64,000 bases of DNA from Psychroserpens sp. (GTDB taxonomy: Bacteria; Bacteroidota; Bacteroidia; Flavobacteriales; Flavobacteriaceae): positions 558,001 through 622,000 of the forward strand of contig JAEPNY010000001.1 in the NCBI GenBank assembly GCA_017643165.1. The letters run 5' to 3'. The notes beneath the pieces were generated by a model, which saw only the letters and a program-made list of their open reading frames with translations, made no database searches and was not told the origin of the DNA. The first letter of the stretch is position 1. Each line of letters begins with the position of its first letter. Shown here one piece after another: positions 46,034 to 55,901 of this stretch. The position numbers and the translations under genes are program-made.

Positions 46034-47596
46034 ATGAACTTAAACTTAAAGCATACATATATTGACAACCTTCCGGCTGATGCAAATCTTGAAAATACTA
46101 GACGTCAGGTAAAAAACGCATGCTTCTCTTTCGTTAGTCCTAAACAGACTAAAAAGCCGGAGATTATTCATGTATCACATGAAATGATGCATGCCTTAGG
46201 GATAGACGATGGTCTAAATAAAACGCCGCAATTTACCAATGTTTTTACGGGCAATGAAGTTTTGGAAGGAACCAAGCCGTTTGCCATGTGTTATGGCGGA
46301 CATCAATTTGGTCATTGGGCAGGGCAATTAGGTGATGGTCGAGCAATTAATTTGTTTGAAATTGAGCATGAGTCTAAGCAATGGATGGTGCAACTAAAAG
46401 GTGCTGGTGAGACGCCGTATTCTCGAAGTGCTGATGGACTTGCTGTTTTACGATCCTCAATACGTGAGTATTTATGCAGTGAAGCAATGCATCACTTAGG
46501 AATACCAACCACAAGAGCCTTATCTTTGGCTTTATCAGGAGATGAGGTACTGCGAGATATGCTATATGATGGTAATCCAGAGTATGAGAAAGGTGCCATT
46601 GTTTCAAGAATTTCTCCTTCCTTTTTAAGATTTGGAAGTTATGAGATCTTTGCGGCAAGACAAGATCTAAAAACAATGAAAACTCTAGTTGATTTTACAA
46701 TTAAAAATCACTTTCAGCACTTAGGAACTCCTTCAAAATCTACATATATTAATTTCTTTTCTGAAGTTGCTCAACGAACATTAGATATGATAATTCATTG
46801 GCAACGCGTAGGTTTTGTTCATGGCGTAATGAATACCGATAATATGTCAATTTTGGGACTCACTATAGATTATGGACCTTATGGTTGGTTGGAAGGGTTT
46901 GATTTCGGATGGACACCTAACACAACTGATCGAGAACATAAACGCTATAGGTACGGAAATCAACCTAACATTGGCTTATGGAATTTATATCAGCTTGCTA
47001 ATGCACTTTATCCACTTGTAGAGGAAGCCGAACCATTCGAAACCAATTTGGAACGTTATAAAACCGACTTTGAAAAGAAATCATTAGGTATGATGCGATC
47101 AAAACTAGGATTACAAATTGAAAGCGAAGGCGATGAAAAGCTAATTGAATCTCTTGAAGAGGTATTAAGCGGATCTGAAACCGATATGACTATTTTTTTC
47201 AGGTTACTCGCTAACTTTAAAAAGGGAAACGCAAAGGATGGAATTAAATTGATTCACGATGCATTCTATACATCAGAAGATATTACAGGAACATTGGCAC
47301 AAGAATGGCAAGATTGGTTTGATCGTTATGACTTTAGGCTGGCAAAAGAGAAATTATCGGATGAAGAACGGAAAGCAAAAATGAATGGTGTAAATCCCAA
47401 ATATGTCTTAAGAAACTATATGGCTCAATTGGCTATTGACGATGCTAATAATGGTAATTATGAGTTAATAGATGAGTTATTTAATTTACTGAAGCAGCCT
47501 TATTCAGAACAACCAGAAAATGAGAAGTGGTTTGCCAAGCGTCCAGAATGGGCACGGGATAAAGTAGGATGTTCCATGTTATCATGTAGCTCCTAA
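46034..47596 (+). CDS. selO: SelO/YdiU family protein adenylyltransferase
   Basis: A 520-residue pseudokinase-fold enzyme that transfers AMP from ATP to protein Ser/Thr/Tyr residues. Recognisable blocks are AMCYGGHQFGHWAGQLGDGR, the nucleotide-binding Lys 122 in VQLKGAGETPYSR and GLAVLRSSIREYL. The inverted active-site loop and metal site lie in VHGVMNTDNMSILG and IDYGPYGWLEGFD. The C-terminus GCSMLSCSS carries Cys where animal SelO has selenocysteine. In bacteria SelO modifies redox proteins and is linked to oxidative stress. It opens a plus-strand run with DUF427, an OsmC fusion and ergothioneine genes, which fits a redox role. Confidence 0.93.
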   Translation: MNLNLKHTYIDNLPADANLENTRRQVKNACFSFVSPKQTKKPEIIHVSHEMMHALGIDDGLNKTPQFTNVFTGNEVLEGTKPFAMCYGGHQFGHWAGQLGDGRAINLFEIEHESKQWMVQLKGAGETPYSRSADGLAVLRSSIREYLCSEAMHHLGIPTTRALSLALSGDEVLRDMLYDGNPEYEKGAIVSRISPSFLRFGSYEIFAARQDLKTMKTLVDFTIKNHFQHLGTPSKSTYINFFSEVAQRTLDMIIHWQRVGFVHGVMNTDNMSILGLTIDYGPYGWLEGFDFGWTPNTTDREHKRYRYGNQPNIGLWNLYQLANALYPLVEEAEPFETNLERYKTDFEKKSLGMMRSKLGLQIESEGDEKLIESLEEVLSGSETDMTIFFRLLANFKKGNAKDGIKLIHDAFYTSEDITGTLAQEWQDWFDRYDFRLAKEKLSDEERKAKMNGVNPKYVLRNYMAQLAIDDANNGNYELIDELFNLLKQPYSEQPENEKWFAKRPEWARDKVGCSMLSCSS

Positions 47597-47622
47597 AAAG
47601 ATGAATTTTAAAATACAACGCT

Positions 47623-47904
47623 ATGAAAGCTATATGGAATGATAAAATTATTGCCGAAAGTGATAATACAATTGTTATTGAAAACAATCATTATTTTCCG
47701 CCAGGCAGTATTAAATCAGAATTTTTTAAACCCAGTGAAACACATACGTCTTGCGCCTGGAAAGGACAAGCCTCATATTATACGATTGAGGTTGACGGCT
47801 TAGAAAATAAAGATGCGGCATGGTATTATCCAGAGGTATCAGAATTAGCTAAATCTATAAAAGGATATATCGCCTTTTGGAGAGGTGTTCAAATAACCGA
47901 ATAA
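47623..47904 (+). CDS. DUF427 domain protein
   Basis: A 93-residue soluble protein covering one complete DUF427 domain: [53 protein letters not shown] and GYIAFWRGV are the family's conserved blocks. The fold is a small beta-tent; biochemical function is unknown. It starts 26 bases after selO and ends 11 bases before the hydrolase-OsmC fusion, so it is an operon member. The conserved Cys and Trp residues could indicate a ligand pocket, but that is inference. Confidence 0.85.
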   Translation: MKAIWNDKIIAESDNTIVIENNHYFPPGSIKSEFFKPSETHTSCAWKGQASYYTIEVDGLENKDAAWYYPEVSELAKSIKGYIAFWRGVQITE

Positions 47905-47915
47905 GAGCCTTGATC

Positions 47916-49133
47916 ATGAAAAATGAAAAACTGAAAATCACAAATAAGAAAGGGATAACCTTACAAGCTTATCTGGAATTACCTGCAAATCAGAGCCCTA
48001 ATTATTATGCCATATTTGCGCATTGTTTTACTTGTAGTAGCTCATTAAATGCTGTAAAACATGTTAGTAGGGCACTTACAAATGATGGTTTCGGAGTGGT
48101 GCGTTTCGATTTTACTGGATTAGGTCGTAGTGAAGGTGAATTCGCCCAAAGTCATTTCTCTGCTAATGTAGATGATCTGATTGCGGTGAATAACTTCCTC
48201 GCTGAGAACTATCAGGCACCTTCACTATTAGTTGGACACTCATTGGGAGGAGCCGCAGTGCTCGTTGCTGCTTCGAAGTTAGATAATATCAAAGCAGTAG
48301 CAACAGTTGGTGCACCAGCAACTGTAAGTCACGTAAAACATTTGTTTTCGCATGGCATTGCTGAAGTAGAAGAAAAAGGCGAAGTGGAAGTTAATATAGG
48401 AGGTCGACCATTTAAAATCGATAATGAATTTGTAAACGATTTTGATAAAACGGATCTTCCTTCTATTGTAAAGTCCTTAAGAAAGCCATTACTAATAATG
48501 CATTCTCCAATAGATACAATCGTTGGAATTAAAAATGCGGAACAGTTATACCATAATGCGCACCACCCAAAAAGCTTTATTACGCTAGATAATGCAGATC
48601 ATTTGTTGTCAAATTCACGTGATAGTCAATACGTAGGTGAAGTCATTGGTGCTTGGGTAAAGCGCTACTTTGAACCGATCACCAATAGGATGTTGGACAC
48701 TGATGGCGAGCAATTGGTTGCGCATTTGAATCTTATAGAAGACAAATTTACGACGACTATGCAAACCGCGAAGCACAGTTTCATTGCCGATGAACCTGAG
48801 CAAGTAGGAGGTGATGACTTTGGGCCGTCTCCATATGATTTTTTAAGTGCTAGTTTAGCAGCTTGTACCGTTATGACACTGAAATTATATGCAGAACGAA
48901 AAAAGTGGGATTTACAAGAGATATATGCCTATATTACCTATTCGAAAAAACATAGTGACGATTTAATGTTGGATATTGATGAACCAAGGCGTATTGATCA
49001 CCTTCAAAAAAAATTGAGCTTTGTTGGTAATTTGGACGATTCCCAGAAAGCACGTTTAAAAGAGATTGCATCGAGGTGTCCAGTTCATAGAACATTACAA
49101 AGTGAAGTAATAATAGACACCCAACTCATATAG
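47916..49133 (+). CDS. alpha/beta hydrolase-OsmC fusion protein
   Basis: A 405-residue two-domain protein. Residues ~1-255 are an alpha/beta hydrolase ([21 protein letters not shown], nucleophile in GHSLGGAAV, Asp in HSPIDTIVG, His in DADHLLS-like NADHLLS). Residues ~270-405 are an OsmC/Ohr-like domain whose two redox Cys are in [16 protein letters not shown] and SRCPVHRTL. OsmC proteins reduce organic hydroperoxides; the attached hydrolase may release or process lipid peroxides (inference). The frame extends upstream into DUF427 to 47877, but the Met at 47916 follows the DUF427 stop and fits the family start. This fused arrangement is known in several bacterial groups. Confidence 0.88.
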   Translation: MKNEKLKITNKKGITLQAYLELPANQSPNYYAIFAHCFTCSSSLNAVKHVSRALTNDGFGVVRFDFTGLGRSEGEFAQSHFSANVDDLIAVNNFLAENYQAPSLLVGHSLGGAAVLVAASKLDNIKAVATVGAPATVSHVKHLFSHGIAEVEEKGEVEVNIGGRPFKIDNEFVNDFDKTDLPSIVKSLRKPLLIMHSPIDTIVGIKNAEQLYHNAHHPKSFITLDNADHLLSNSRDSQYVGEVIGAWVKRYFEPITNRMLDTDGEQLVAHLNLIEDKFTTTMQTAKHSFIADEPEQVGGDDFGPSPYDFLSASLAACTVMTLKLYAERKKWDLQEIYAYITYSKKHSDDLMLDIDEPRRIDHLQKKLSFVGNLDDSQKARLKEIASRCPVHRTLQSEVIIDTQLI

Positions 49134-49143
49134 ACGTTCTTTT

Positions 49144-50289
49144 ATGACCTTAACCCAATCCTATCTAAATACACGACAACGTTTTGTTGAGATCTGTAGA
49201 CCATTAAAAATTGAAGATTATTCTGTACAACCTGAGGTGTTTGTGTCACCTCCTAAATGGCATTTAGCCCATACCACGTGGTTTTTTGAACAGTTTGTAC
49301 TCGTTTCTCATAAAGAGAACTACAAGGTTTTTGATAAGGATTTTGCTTACTTATTTAATAGTTATTATAACAATGCTGGTGACCGTGTGTTACGCCCAAA
49401 CAGAGGATTAATGACTCGACCTTCAGTTGAAGAGGTGTATCACTATCGCGATCATGTTGATAGGGAGATGATTGAATTTCTTGAATCTAAACCTGATACT
49501 AAAATCCAAAACATAGTTCAACTAGGAATTCAACACGAACAACAACATCAAGAGTTATTCTATTATGATATCAAATATATTCTGGGGCATCAACCTACTT
49601 TTCCTCTAATTGAGCATCAGCTAGATCCAAACACAGTACAGGAGGCTTCTAAGTGGGTTACTATTAGTGAGGGTATTTATGAAATTGGATTTAATGGACA
49701 AGGATTTTGTTATGATAATGAATTAGGAAGACACAAAGTGTATTTACAAGAATTTGAAATCTCAAATCAACTCGTTACTAATAGAGACTATTTGGCCTTT
49801 ATTGAATCAGGAGGATATGATAATTTCAATCTATGGCATGCAGATGGTTGGGATTATATTAAACAGAATACTATAGACGCACCTTTGTATTGGTACAAAG
49901 TAAACGGTTCTTGGAAGCAATATAGTTTGGATGGATTTCATGATTTACGATTAGATGAACCTGTTTTGCATGTCAGTTATTACGAAGCTTTTGCATTTGC
50001 AGAATGGCAAAGTAAACGTTTGCCAACAGAATTTGAATGGGAAGCTGCATCTTCACAGTTTGAATTTGGACAACTCTGGGAATGGACCAATAGTGCATAC
50101 TTGCCATACCCCAAGTTTTCTAAAGCTCCTGGTGCACTTGGAGAGTATAATGGTAAATTTATGATTAATCAGATGGTCCTTAGAGGGGCTTCAAATGCAA
50201 CGGTTATAGGACATAGTAGACCATCTTATCGTAATTTTTTCCATCCAGACATGCGATGGCAGTTTTCAGGAATTAGATTAGCAAAATAA
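49144..50289 (+). CDS. egtB: EgtB-type iron-dependent sulfoxide synthase
   Basis: A 381-residue enzyme with an N-terminal DinB-like domain and a C-terminal formylglycine-generating-enzyme-like domain. Iron ligands are H43 (WHLAHTTWFFE) and H131/H135 in HEQQHQELFYYD. The C-terminal part shows VSYYEAFAFAEWQSKRLPTEFEWEAAS and VLRGAS, typical of the fold. EgtB joins trimethylhistidine (hercynine) with cysteine or gamma-glutamylcysteine in the presence of oxygen, the second step to ergothioneine. It precedes egtD by 1 base, confirming the pathway. No EgtC or EgtE is seen nearby, so the C-S lyase must be elsewhere. Confidence 0.93.
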   Translation: MTLTQSYLNTRQRFVEICRPLKIEDYSVQPEVFVSPPKWHLAHTTWFFEQFVLVSHKENYKVFDKDFAYLFNSYYNNAGDRVLRPNRGLMTRPSVEEVYHYRDHVDREMIEFLESKPDTKIQNIVQLGIQHEQQHQELFYYDIKYILGHQPTFPLIEHQLDPNTVQEASKWVTISEGIYEIGFNGQGFCYDNELGRHKVYLQEFEISNQLVTNRDYLAFIESGGYDNFNLWHADGWDYIKQNTIDAPLYWYKVNGSWKQYSLDGFHDLRLDEPVLHVSYYEAFAFAEWQSKRLPTEFEWEAASSQFEFGQLWEWTNSAYLPYPKFSKAPGALGEYNGKFMINQMVLRGASNATVIGHSRPSYRNFFHPDMRWQFSGIRLAK

Positions 50290-50290
50290 T

Positions 50291-51244
50291 ATGGATAATA
50301 CATTTGCACAAGATGTGCTAAAAGGGCTTACTAGTAATTCAAAGTATTTATCGTCAAAGTATTTTTATGATGACATTGGAAGCAGAATATTTCAGGAAAT
50401 CATGGAAATGCCTGAGTATTATCTCACAAATGCTGAGTTTGAAATATTATCCTTACAATCGAAACAAATTGTAGAAGCGTTACAGTTTTCAACGCCTTTT
50501 AATATTGTTGAATTAGGAGCGGGTGATGGTTTTAAAACGTTTAAGTTATTAGAGTATCTCGTGAATCAAAAAATTGAGTTTAACTATATACCTATAGACA
50601 TTTCTCAAGAGGCTATAGACGTGCTTTCCGATAGACTTACAAAACGTTTACCAGGTATTGTAGTGAAACCTAAAGTTGGTGATTATTTCGAAATTTTAAA
50701 GCAGAACAGGCAGAGTGATTATCCTAGTCTATTGCTTTTTCTTGGAGGTAATATAGGTAATTATAATACTGAGAAAGCGATTGAACTGTTAGAGTTGTTT
50801 CATTCAAATATGAAGCTGGGCGATAAACTGTTAATTGGATTTGATATAAAAAAGAATCCTGTGATTATCCATAATGCTTACTATGATCCGCATGGTATCA
50901 CCAAACGCTTTAATTTAAATTTATTATTGCGAATTAATCGTGAATTAGGAGCCGATTTTAAGATAGATGACTTTGATTTTTATTGTCATTACAATCCTCT
51001 AAATGGCGAAGTTAGAAGCTATTTAGTGAGTTTAAGGATTCAAACGGTTCATATTAAATCACTAGACAAACACATACATTTTGATCAAAATGAAATTATC
51101 TGGACGGAGCTCTCAAAAAAGTATGGATTAGATGAAATTGTTAGTCTATCAAAACGAACCAATTTTACATTTATTAATCATTTTCTTGACTGTAAGCATT
51201 ACTTTACGGATACGCTTTGGGAGAAATCGCAGAATAATAAATAA
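50291..51244 (+). CDS. egtD: EgtD L-histidine N-alpha-methyltransferase
   Basis: A 317-residue SAM-dependent methyltransferase that trimethylates histidine to hercynine. N-terminal LSSKYFYDDIGSRIFQEIM and MPEYYLTNAEFEIL are family signatures; the SAM motif is VELGAGDGFKTFKLL, followed by YIPIDISQEAID; FLGGNIGNY is the conserved central motif and the C-terminus contains RTNFTFINHFLD-like strands. Length is normal for EgtD. Start codon follows the egtB stop by one base, so the two are translationally linked. With EgtB it gives ergothioneine, a thiol antioxidant, matching the redox theme of the operon. Confidence 0.93.
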   Translation: MDNTFAQDVLKGLTSNSKYLSSKYFYDDIGSRIFQEIMEMPEYYLTNAEFEILSLQSKQIVEALQFSTPFNIVELGAGDGFKTFKLLEYLVNQKIEFNYIPIDISQEAIDVLSDRLTKRLPGIVVKPKVGDYFEILKQNRQSDYPSLLLFLGGNIGNYNTEKAIELLELFHSNMKLGDKLLIGFDIKKNPVIIHNAYYDPHGITKRFNLNLLLRINRELGADFKIDDFDFYCHYNPLNGEVRSYLVSLRIQTVHIKSLDKHIHFDQNEIIWTELSKKYGLDEIVSLSKRTNFTFINHFLDCKHYFTDTLWEKSQNNK

Positions 51245-51253
51245 ATTTAGCTT

Positions 51254-54200
51254 ATGAAAACAACTAAGCGACTACTTGTTCTATTGGGTATTAGTTTACT
51301 CTGGAATTCATGTGCGACATATAAAGCTCAATATAATATTGATGATAAAAAGCTACAATCTGTGGAAGCAGCATTGGATCTTTTAGATAGTTATCCGGCT
51401 AATAAAACTCTAGAACACAGTTTTTATTTAATTGGAGATGCTGGTCTAGCTGCCGAATCTGAAGCAGAAACAATTATAAATACATTTAAATCAGACTTAA
51501 AAAATGCGACTTCAAAAAGTACGGTAATTTTTCTAGGCGATAATATTTATCCGAAGGGACTTCCGAAAGAAAATGACCCAAATAGAAAAGATGCTGAACG
51601 CCAGCTTAATGCTCAAATTGCTGCTGTTTCCGATTTCAAAGGACAAACAATATTTATTCCTGGAAATCATGATTGGTATAGTAATGGACTGAAAGGACTT
51701 AAACGTCAAGAAAAATATATTGAAGATGCTTTAGGTAAAGACTCGTTTTTACCTGAAAAAGGATGCCCAATTGAACGTATTAATCTTTCTGATGAACTCG
51801 TCTTAATAATTGTTGATACCCAATGGTACATTACCGATTGGGATAAGCATCCTAATATTAATGACAATTGTGAGTTTAAAACTAGAGCAAGGTTCATTGA
51901 CGAATTTGAAAGTGAAGTCAAGAAAGCAAGAGGTAAAACTACGGTAATTGCAATGCATCATCCTATGTTTACCAATGGTCCTCATGGTGGTCAGTTTAGT
52001 TTTAAATCGCATATGACGCCGCTGCCAGTATTGGGCACACTTAAAAATGTGATACGCGAAACAAGTGGATTATCTAATGCAGATCTAAACAATAAAAGGT
52101 ATCACGAACTAAAAGATCTTCTGGTTACCTTAACTCAAGAAAATGACAAAGCGCTATTTGTTTCGGGCCATGAACACACACTACAATATCTAGTTGAGAA
52201 TAATATTCCTCAAATCGTTAGTGGCGCTGGTTCAAAAGTTAATGCGACCAGAAATGTTGGAGGCGGAAAGTTTTCCTATGGGAAAAGAGGTTACGCGAGA
52301 TTAGATGTCTTTTCAGATGGCTCATCTTGGGTTCGTTTTTATGCTGAAGGCTATAAGGAGCCAGTGTATCAAACAGAAGTGCTTAAAGCTAATGAAAGTG
52401 TAGTATCTGATTATGACGATGCCTTTTCTGAAAGGGTTAAAGCGAGTGTTTATAGTGCTTCAGAAACGAATAAAAGCGATGGCTATATTAAAGCATGGGG
52501 AGAACGTTATCGAAAATACTTTAGTACAGAAGTTGAACTTCCAACAGTAAATTTAGATACACTTTATGGTGGTTTAACACCAGTGCGAAAAGGTGGAGGG
52601 CATCAGTCTAAATCATTGCGATTTGTTGATCCTCAAGGAAGAGAATATGTCATGAGAGCATTGCGTAAAAATAGTATTCAGTACTTGCAGGCAGTAGTTT
52701 TTAAAGATCAATACATTACACCTGAATTGGAAGACACAAAAACTGAGGCACTGTTACTTGATGCATTTACAGCGTCTCATCCATATGCACCTTTTACTAT
52801 TGCAGAATTAGCTAAATCAGTAGGTGTTTTTTATACAGAGCCGAGGTTATTCTATGTTCCAAAGCAAAAGGCAATTGGAAAATTTAATGATGAGTTCGGA
52901 GATGAAATCTATATGATCGAAGAACGTGCAGCCGACGGTCATGGAGATCGCGCTGGTTTTGGGTATTCGAATGAACTTATCAGCACCTATGACATGCTCG
53001 AAGAGTTACGTGAAGATGAAGATCATAAAGTTGATGAAGCTGCATATATAAGAGCGCGGTTGTTTGATATGGTAATTGGAGATTGGGATCGTCATCAAGA
53101 TCAATGGCGATGGGCTGTTTTCAAAGAAGACGGAAAAACGATCTATAGACCAGTGCCGCGCGATAGAGATCAAGCATTCTCTTTAATGGATGATGGGTAT
53201 TTAATGAGAACTGCGACATACTTAATCCCACCTATACGCTTGTTGCGATCTTATGAAGGAGAGCTAAAAGATCCGAAATGGTTCAATGTTGAACCTTATC
53301 CTTTAGATGTGGCTTTAATTACACAATCTACAAAAGCAGACTGGGATAGGGAAGTTAAATTAATCCAAGAGAATTTAACCGAGGCTATAATAGATAAGGC
53401 GTTTCTTGAATTTCCTGAAGAAGTAAGAGACGAGACAATTCAAGTAATAAAACAAAAGCTTATTCAACGTCGCGATAATTTGGCAGCGACATCCGATACG
53501 TATTTTGACGTAGTGAATAAATATGCCACTGTACGTGGTACAGATAAAGATGATTGGTTCGTTATTGAACGCTTAAAAGATGGTAATACGTCAATTAAAG
53601 TCTATCGAATAAAAGGTGGAGAGAAAAAAGATCTCTTTCATGAACGTATCTATAAACCTGAAGAGAATAAGGAGGTTTGGGTGTTTGGATTAGATGATGA
53701 CGACTACTTTGAAGTCATAGGAAATGGAAAAGCTAAAATTAAAATTCGATTAATTGGCGGTCAGAATAAAGATAAATACAACATATTCAATGGTGCACGA
53801 GTACATATCTATGACTACAGAAGCAAAGAAAGTGAGTTTGAGACCAATAAAGGTGTCAAGCATTTAAAAGACGATTATTACTCTAACTTATACGATTTCA
53901 AAAAAGTAAAATATAATTCTAGAATTGTATTACCAACTATAGGATTTAATCCTGATGATGGGCTTAAATTAGGTATAGGTGCACAATTTATAAAGAATGG
54001 ATATGATAATGAACGATTTACATCTCAGCATTTAGTGGGTGGGAATGTCTTTTTTGCGACAGGAGGTATAAACTTCAATTATAAAGGCGAATTTGCCGAG
54101 ATTTTAAATGATGTCAATCTAGGGATCAATGCACAATTTACGAGTCCGAGTTTTGCGATCAATTTCTTTGGCTTTGGTAACTCTACTCCAAATCTTAGTA

Positions 54201-54991
54201 CCGATAATCCGAATGGTGATGAACTAGATTTAGATTATAACCGTGTTCGTCAGTCTACATATCAGGTCGGTGCCTCATTAATAAAGCGTGGCGATTATGG
54301 TAGTAAATGGGAAGTCAGTTTTAATTTCCAATCTATTGAAATAGAAAATACGGCAGGTCGATTTATAAGCACATTATTCCCTGTTGGCTTTGAACCTGAT
54401 CGCGATAATTTTGTAAACTCTGAAATTTCATATGAATTTACTAATGTTGACGAAGCAGCATATCCAACATTAGGTTTAGATTTTGATTTGAGATTTGGAT
54501 ACACTCAAAACTTAGACAATTCCAACAACTTTAGCTATTTGATACCGTCATTAGGTATCGCTCACAAAATTGATGCAAGTGGTGACTTGGTATTTACTAC
54601 TAGAGTTCAAGGCCAGTTTAATTTTGGCGATGAATATGAGTTTTATCAAGCCGCAAATTTAGGTGCTAATAATGGGCTAAGAGGATTTAGAAACCAAAGG
54701 TTCTCTGGAAAGCGTGCTTTCTTTCATTCGTCAGATATAAGGTACAATTTAAAACGCGTTAAAACGTCACTCATTCCAATTGAATATGGAATTTTTGGAG
54801 GTTTTGATTATGGACGTGTTTGGGTTGATGATAACCTAGTTTTAAATCCTGACTTTAACGATAACACTTTAAATACATCAGTTGGAGGCGGTGTTTTTCT
54901 AAATATGGTTGATATGTTATCCTTGAACCTCGGACTTTTTACGTCTTCGGATAATTTAAGGTTTTCATTCGGATTTGGATTTAACTTCTAG
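51254..54991 (+). CDS. metallophosphoesterase / kinase-like / outer-membrane barrel fusion lipoprotein
   Basis: A 1245-residue lipoprotein (LLWNSC, Cys 20). Residues ~55-370 are a calcineurin-like phosphoesterase with a full metal set: D62 (GDAG), D96/N97 (GDNIYP), N138/H139 (GNHDW), H235 (MHHPMF) and H306/H308 (GHEH). Residues ~450-745 have no family I can name with certainty, but contain GDWDRHQDQW (609-618) and PRDRDQAF (635-642), spaced like the catalytic loop and metal Asp of HipA/Fam20/CotH-type atypical kinases. Residues ~890-1245 form a BamA/surface-antigen-type beta-barrel ending FSFGFGFNF. It starts 9 bases after egtD. It is likely an outer-membrane enzyme; substrates are unknown. 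Confidence 0.78.
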   Translation: MKTTKRLLVLLGISLLWNSCATYKAQYNIDDKKLQSVEAALDLLDSYPANKTLEHSFYLIGDAGLAAESEAETIINTFKSDLKNATSKSTVIFLGDNIYPKGLPKENDPNRKDAERQLNAQIAAVSDFKGQTIFIPGNHDWYSNGLKGLKRQEKYIEDALGKDSFLPEKGCPIERINLSDELVLIIVDTQWYITDWDKHPNINDNCEFKTRARFIDEFESEVKKARGKTTVIAMHHPMFTNGPHGGQFSFKSHMTPLPVLGTLKNVIRETSGLSNADLNNKRYHELKDLLVTLTQENDKALFVSGHEHTLQYLVENNIPQIVSGAGSKVNATRNVGGGKFSYGKRGYARLDVFSDGSSWVRFYAEGYKEPVYQTEVLKANESVVSDYDDAFSERVKASVYSASETNKSDGYIKAWGERYRKYFSTEVELPTVNLDTLYGGLTPVRKGGGHQSKSLRFVDPQGREYVMRALRKNSIQYLQAVVFKDQYITPELEDTKTEALLLDAFTASHPYAPFTIAELAKSVGVFYTEPRLFYVPKQKAIGKFNDEFGDEIYMIEERAADGHGDRAGFGYSNELISTYDMLEELREDEDHKVDEAAYIRARLFDMVIGDWDRHQDQWRWAVFKEDGKTIYRPVPRDRDQAFSLMDDGYLMRTATYLIPPIRLLRSYEGELKDPKWFNVEPYPLDVALITQSTKADWDREVKLIQENLTEAIIDKAFLEFPEEVRDETIQVIKQKLIQRRDNLAATSDTYFDVVNKYATVRGTDKDDWFVIERLKDGNTSIKVYRIKGGEKKDLFHERIYKPEENKEVWVFGLDDDDYFEVIGNGKAKIKIRLIGGQNKDKYNIFNGARVHIYDYRSKESEFETNKGVKHLKDDYYSNLYDFKKVKYNSRIVLPTIGFNPDDGLKLGIGAQFIKNGYDNERFTSQHLVGGNVFFATGGINFNYKGEFAEILNDVNLGINAQFTSPSFAINFFGFGNSTPNLSTDNPNGDELDLDYNRVRQSTYQVGASLIKRGDYGSKWEVSFNFQSIEIENTAGRFISTLFPVGFEPDRDNFVNSEISYEFTNVDEAAYPTLGLDFDLRFGYTQNLDNSNNFSYLIPSLGIAHKIDASGDLVFTTRVQGQFNFGDEYEFYQAANLGANNGLRGFRNQRFSGKRAFFHSSDIRYNLKRVKTSLIPIEYGIFGGFDYGRVWVDDNLVLNPDFNDNTLNTSVGGGVFLNMVDMLSLNLGLFTSSDNLRFSFGFGFNF

Positions 54992-55804
54992 GTGTTTAGG
55001 TAGTTCGAACCTATAAATATTTCCACCTTCACCTTTAACTTGTTCATCGGTAATCAATACCGTTTTGTTATTAAGGAAATAGATGCCTTCTTTTTGGCTA
55101 TTGTGTTCAAAAGGAATTGATACCATGTTACCGTTCATTATATTTTTAGGAGAAAATTGTGTAATCCTCCATAGTTTATCATGATTTAATAATACAATCG
55201 ATCTACCATCAGGACTTATGGCAGCAGAGGTGACTTTGTTATGTTTACCTTTCCATTTTACTTCTGAGTTAAATTGTGCTTCATGATGTCCAATAACATT
55301 TGGAAGTGTAAACAGTCTGCAATGTTTATCACTTTTACTAAATATAAAAAACTGATCATCTAACAGAAAAAATGACTCAAAGTCCATAGACTTGAAATCT
55401 TTTGGGAGTTCAAAAGTTATGACCTCAGCATCTGTTTGGCTTTCAGCTAAGTGTGGCTTATGGACCTTATAAATGGCGTAACGCTTTCGTTTTTTTGAAT
55501 TATTACCAAAATCACCTATATAAATATTTCCGTCGTTATCCGATGTAAGATCCTCCCAATCTATATTTTGAACATTGTCTATGTCAATATCCTTAATGAT
55601 TTGACCGTTTTCGTTCAAGCCATATAAGTTGTTTTTGTTACCAGCATCTTCGATGACCCATAAGAGATCAGATCCATTAAGCTTTTCTATTGCCGAAGTT
55701 TCTTTAAGGCTATTTGGAAGATCAGCAACAAACTTGAGTTTCCCAATCCCGCAAGAGATCAGAAGGAAGCTTATGATAAAGAGTAATAATGAATTTAATT
55801 TCAT
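54965..55804 (-). CDS. lipoprotein with propeller-like repeats, hypothetical
   Basis: A 279-residue lipoprotein (LLISC, Cys 18) with repeated strand motifs: LLWVIEDAGNKNNLYGLNENGQI, WEDLTSDNDGNIYIGDFGNN, SAAISPDGRSIVLLNHDKLWRI and EGIYFLNNKTVLITDE. This suggests a six-bladed beta-propeller of the kind often called NHL or SdiA-regulated-like. No catalytic residues are obvious. Its last 27 bases overlap the end of the convergent phosphoesterase-barrel gene. A ligand-binding or scaffolding role in the envelope is possible but not shown. Confidence 0.65.
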   Translation of the reverse strand: MKLNSLLLFIISFLLISCGIGKLKFVADLPNSLKETSAIEKLNGSDLLWVIEDAGNKNNLYGLNENGQIIKDIDIDNVQNIDWEDLTSDNDGNIYIGDFGNNSKKRKRYAIYKVHKPHLAESQTDAEVITFELPKDFKSMDFESFFLLDDQFFIFSKSDKHCRLFTLPNVIGHHEAQFNSEVKWKGKHNKVTSAAISPDGRSIVLLNHDKLWRITQFSPKNIMNGNMVSIPFEHNSQKEGIYFLNNKTVLITDEQVKGEGGNIYRFELPKHLEVKSKSE

Positions 55805-55901
55805 CAGGAATTTGCTTAACTTTTATAGTTGATCTAAAATTAGAAAAGAATTCCATAATAATTGGCATATCTCTATAGCTTTATTTAATACTTTTAGGGA
55901 A

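Noticed and set aside
47877-47915. Earlier start for the hydrolase-OsmC fusion
   Set aside because: It lies inside the DUF427 coding region in another frame and adds non-family residues.
49144-51244. Ovothiol rather than ergothioneine synthesis
   Set aside because: An OvoA enzyme would carry a fused methyltransferase on one long chain; here EgtB and EgtD are separate and of normal length.
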